A stretch of DNA of 7,382 nucleotides from JBDHTS01 sp044220535 (GTDB lineage: Bacteria > Pseudomonadota > Alphaproteobacteria > Micavibrionales > Micavibrionaceae), in contig JBGAQU010000100.1 of the NCBI GenBank assembly GCA_044220535.1, forward strand, positions 1 to 7,382, given 5' to 3'. Shown here piece after piece: positions 5,865-7,382 of this stretch. The notes under the pieces are model-generated. The model was not told the origin of the DNA and did no database searches. It worked only from the letters and a program-made list of their open reading frames with translations. Within the stretch, counting starts at the first letter, position 1; each line of letters starts with the position of its first letter. Position numbers and translations under genes: made by a program.

Positions 5865-5866
5865 AA

Positions 5867-7382
5867 ATGGCCTTAAACAGTAAAATTGAACGCTTCAAAA
5901 ACGCCACAGCCGCCGCCCTGCGCGCGATGTCAGGCAAACGCGATCTTGAGGTCACCTTCTCGGCTGCTGAAGCATCTGGCCGCCTGAACCTGACAGGCGG
6001 CACACGCCTGCCGCTGCCAGACCCATCCCTGAACGCTGAAACAACAGGCATGGTGCGGGGGGAAGCCGATGCGCGCGCCCTGCGCCTGCGCCATCACAAC
6101 CCTTCGCTCCACCGCGAAAACGCCCCGATGGACCTGACCGCACAGGCGGCGTTTGATGCGCTGGAACAGGCACGGGTTGAGGCACTGGGGATGAACCAGA
6201 TGGCGGGTGTTGCACAGAATCTGCATGCCACGCTGGAGCAGAAGGCTTTGAAACTGGACCTGAATACGGTCAAAACACGTGAGGATTGTAACCTGGCCGA
6301 TGCACTGCATCTTATGGCCAGGTTGGCCCTGACCGATGAGCCGGTTCCGAACGCGGCTCAGAAGGCCGCCGAACTCTGGCAGCCATGGATTACAGATCAT
6401 CTTGGCCCCAACGGGTTGGCGCAACTACGCCCTCTTCTGAACGATCAAACGGGTTTCGCAAAACTGTCCCGCCGCCTGATCGCGCAGATGGATATGGATG
6501 CAGGCTCTCCCGCCGATGATCAAGGCGATGCCAAAAGCGAGGCGATGGAGCAATCGCCGCAGTCTGGTGACGAACAGGATCAGTCCCAAGACTCTGCCGA
6601 AGACGACGAAACTGAATCGATGGGCGGATCCGAAGCCTTCGATGCGTCGGAAGACAGCGAAGCCATGGATGAAACCGCCCAGGGCGACATGGAAGATATC
6701 ACCGCCGAACCCGAAGGCATGGAAACGGATGGCGATGATGCAGCGCTTCAATCCGGTAAACGACAGCTTTCCAACACCAACTGGCCCGGCAGCCATTACA
6801 CGATTTATACTTCGGCCTATGACGAAATCGTCAAAGCGGAAGACCTTGCGGATATGGAAGAGCTGGACCGTCTTCGTGCTTTATTAGATCAGCAACTTTC
6901 CAGCTTCCAGAAGGTTGTCACGCGCCTTGCCAACCGCCTGCAAAGAAAGCTGATGGCGCGGCAGCAGCGGACATGGCAGTTCGACCTGGATGAAGGCATG
7001 CTGGACGCCGCCCGCCTCGCCCGCATCGTCGCCAACCCGACCGTACCGTTATCGTTCAAACAAGAACGGGAGACGGATTTTCGGGATACTGTCGTCGGCA
7101 TATTGATTGACAATTCAGGATCCATGCGCGGCCGCCCCATCGCCATCGCCGCCATGTGCACGGATATCATCGCCCGCACGCTGGAACGCTGCGGCGTAAA
7201 GACGGAGATCCTTGGCTTCACCACCCGTGCCTGGAAGGGCGGCAAAGCCCGCGATTTATGGATCGCCAACGGCAGACCGCAATACCCGGGCCGCCTCAAC
7301 GATCTGCGCCATATCATTTATAAAGCTGCCGACGCACCGTGGCGGCGTACACGGCGCAATCTCGGCCTGATGCTGAAGGAAG
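5867..7382 (+). CDS. cobT: Cobaltochelatase subunit CobT (C-terminus outside window)
   Basis: An open frame of 505 codons reaches the window end without a stop. It encodes CobT, the VWA partner of CobS in the aerobic cobaltochelatase; usual length is about 600-630, so roughly 100-120 residues are missing. Order seen: an N-terminal CobT domain (MALNSKIERFKNATAAALRA onward, about 1-207); a strongly acidic, low-complexity linker (about 208-291, many D, E, S, M and Q); a conserved block with HYTIYTSAYDEIVKAEDL; a basic helix with RLANRLQRKLMARQQRTW; then the VWA domain with the MIDAS motif DNSGS at 415-419 (D415, S417, S419), a metal-binding site. The ATG at 5867 is preceded only by the weak AAAAAGAA. 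The 44-nt gap after paralog B shows no terminator; TTTTCA (5833-5838) and TATTAA (5855-5860), 16 nt apart, are a weak possible promoter of its own. Confidence 0.95.
   Translation, partial: MALNSKIERFKNATAAALRAMSGKRDLEVTFSAAEASGRLNLTGGTRLPLPDPSLNAETTGMVRGEADARALRLRHHNPSLHRENAPMDLTAQAAFDALEQARVEALGMNQMAGVAQNLHATLEQKALKLDLNTVKTREDCNLADALHLMARLALTDEPVPNAAQKAAELWQPWITDHLGPNGLAQLRPLLNDQTGFAKLSRRLIAQMDMDAGSPADDQGDAKSEAMEQSPQSGDEQDQSQDSAEDDETESMGGSEAFDASEDSEAMDETAQGDMEDITAEPEGMETDGDDAALQSGKRQLSNTNWPGSHYTIYTSAYDEIVKAEDLADMEELDRLRALLDQQLSSFQKVVTRLANRLQRKLMARQQRTWQFDLDEGMLDAARLARIVANPTVPLSFKQERETDFRDTVVGILIDNSGSMRGRPIAIAAMCTDIIARTLERCGVKTEILGFTTRAWKGGKARDLWIANGRPQYPGRLNDLRHIIYKAADAPWRRTRRNLGLMLKE

Noticed and set aside
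5823..5866. T-run at 5831-5836 as a terminator after the exported paralogs
   Set aside because: No G+C-rich inverted repeat precedes the T residues, so there is no hairpin to pair with it.
6498..6887. + strand frame of 129 codons inside cobT
   Set aside because: It is a shifted reading of the acidic linker of CobT, giving an artificial basic, proline-rich sequence.

Overview
This window looks like chromosomal DNA of an alphaproteobacterium. The reasons are the gene neighbourhood (xerD next to accA; bolA, a J-domain gene, cobS and cobT together), an RHH_4-type ribbon-helix-helix protein, and typical alphaproteobacterial CobS and CobT sequences. Sampled lines of the conserved genes run at about 53-67% G+C. 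The genus cannot be named from this sequence alone.

Left part (1-2249), all on the + strand: the last 65 codons of an unrecognised protein, then the tyrosine recombinase gene xerD, a strong intrinsic terminator, and accA (carboxyltransferase alpha subunit of acetyl-CoA carboxylase). accA meets a ribbon-helix-helix gene on the - strand, and their stop codons overlap by 4 nt.

Middle (2246-3826): the ribbon-helix-helix gene and bolA are on the - strand. bolA diverges from a J-domain gene that has an N-terminal Cys/His cluster. Between the J-domain gene and cobS lies a palindromic intergenic repeat with two perfect 28-nt inverted arms, ending only 10 nt before the cobS start codon.

Right part (3827-7382): cobS (AAA+ ATPase) and cobT (VWA/MIDAS protein, cut by the window end) encode the two partner subunits of the aerobic cobaltochelatase motor. 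They would normally be neighbours. Here about 1 kb of A+T-rich DNA separates them, carrying two tandem paralogous genes for small membrane-anchored or exported proteins of unknown function. These paralogs share two conserved cysteines and ACWY and FANQ-F motifs. An 11-bp direct repeat, TTATTAAAAAG, sits just upstream of the first paralog and just upstream of cobT, bracketing the pair. This insert is the part of the window most likely to be undescribed.

How the genes fit together: xerD (chromosome dimer resolution), accA (fatty acid synthesis) and bolA (iron-sulfur and stress physiology) are housekeeping genes. The J-domain, CobS and CobT genes form a plausible chaperone/AAA+/VWA module. No cobN, no other cobalamin gene and no recognisable cobalamin riboswitch is seen here, so the substrate of CobST in this organism is not settled by the window.
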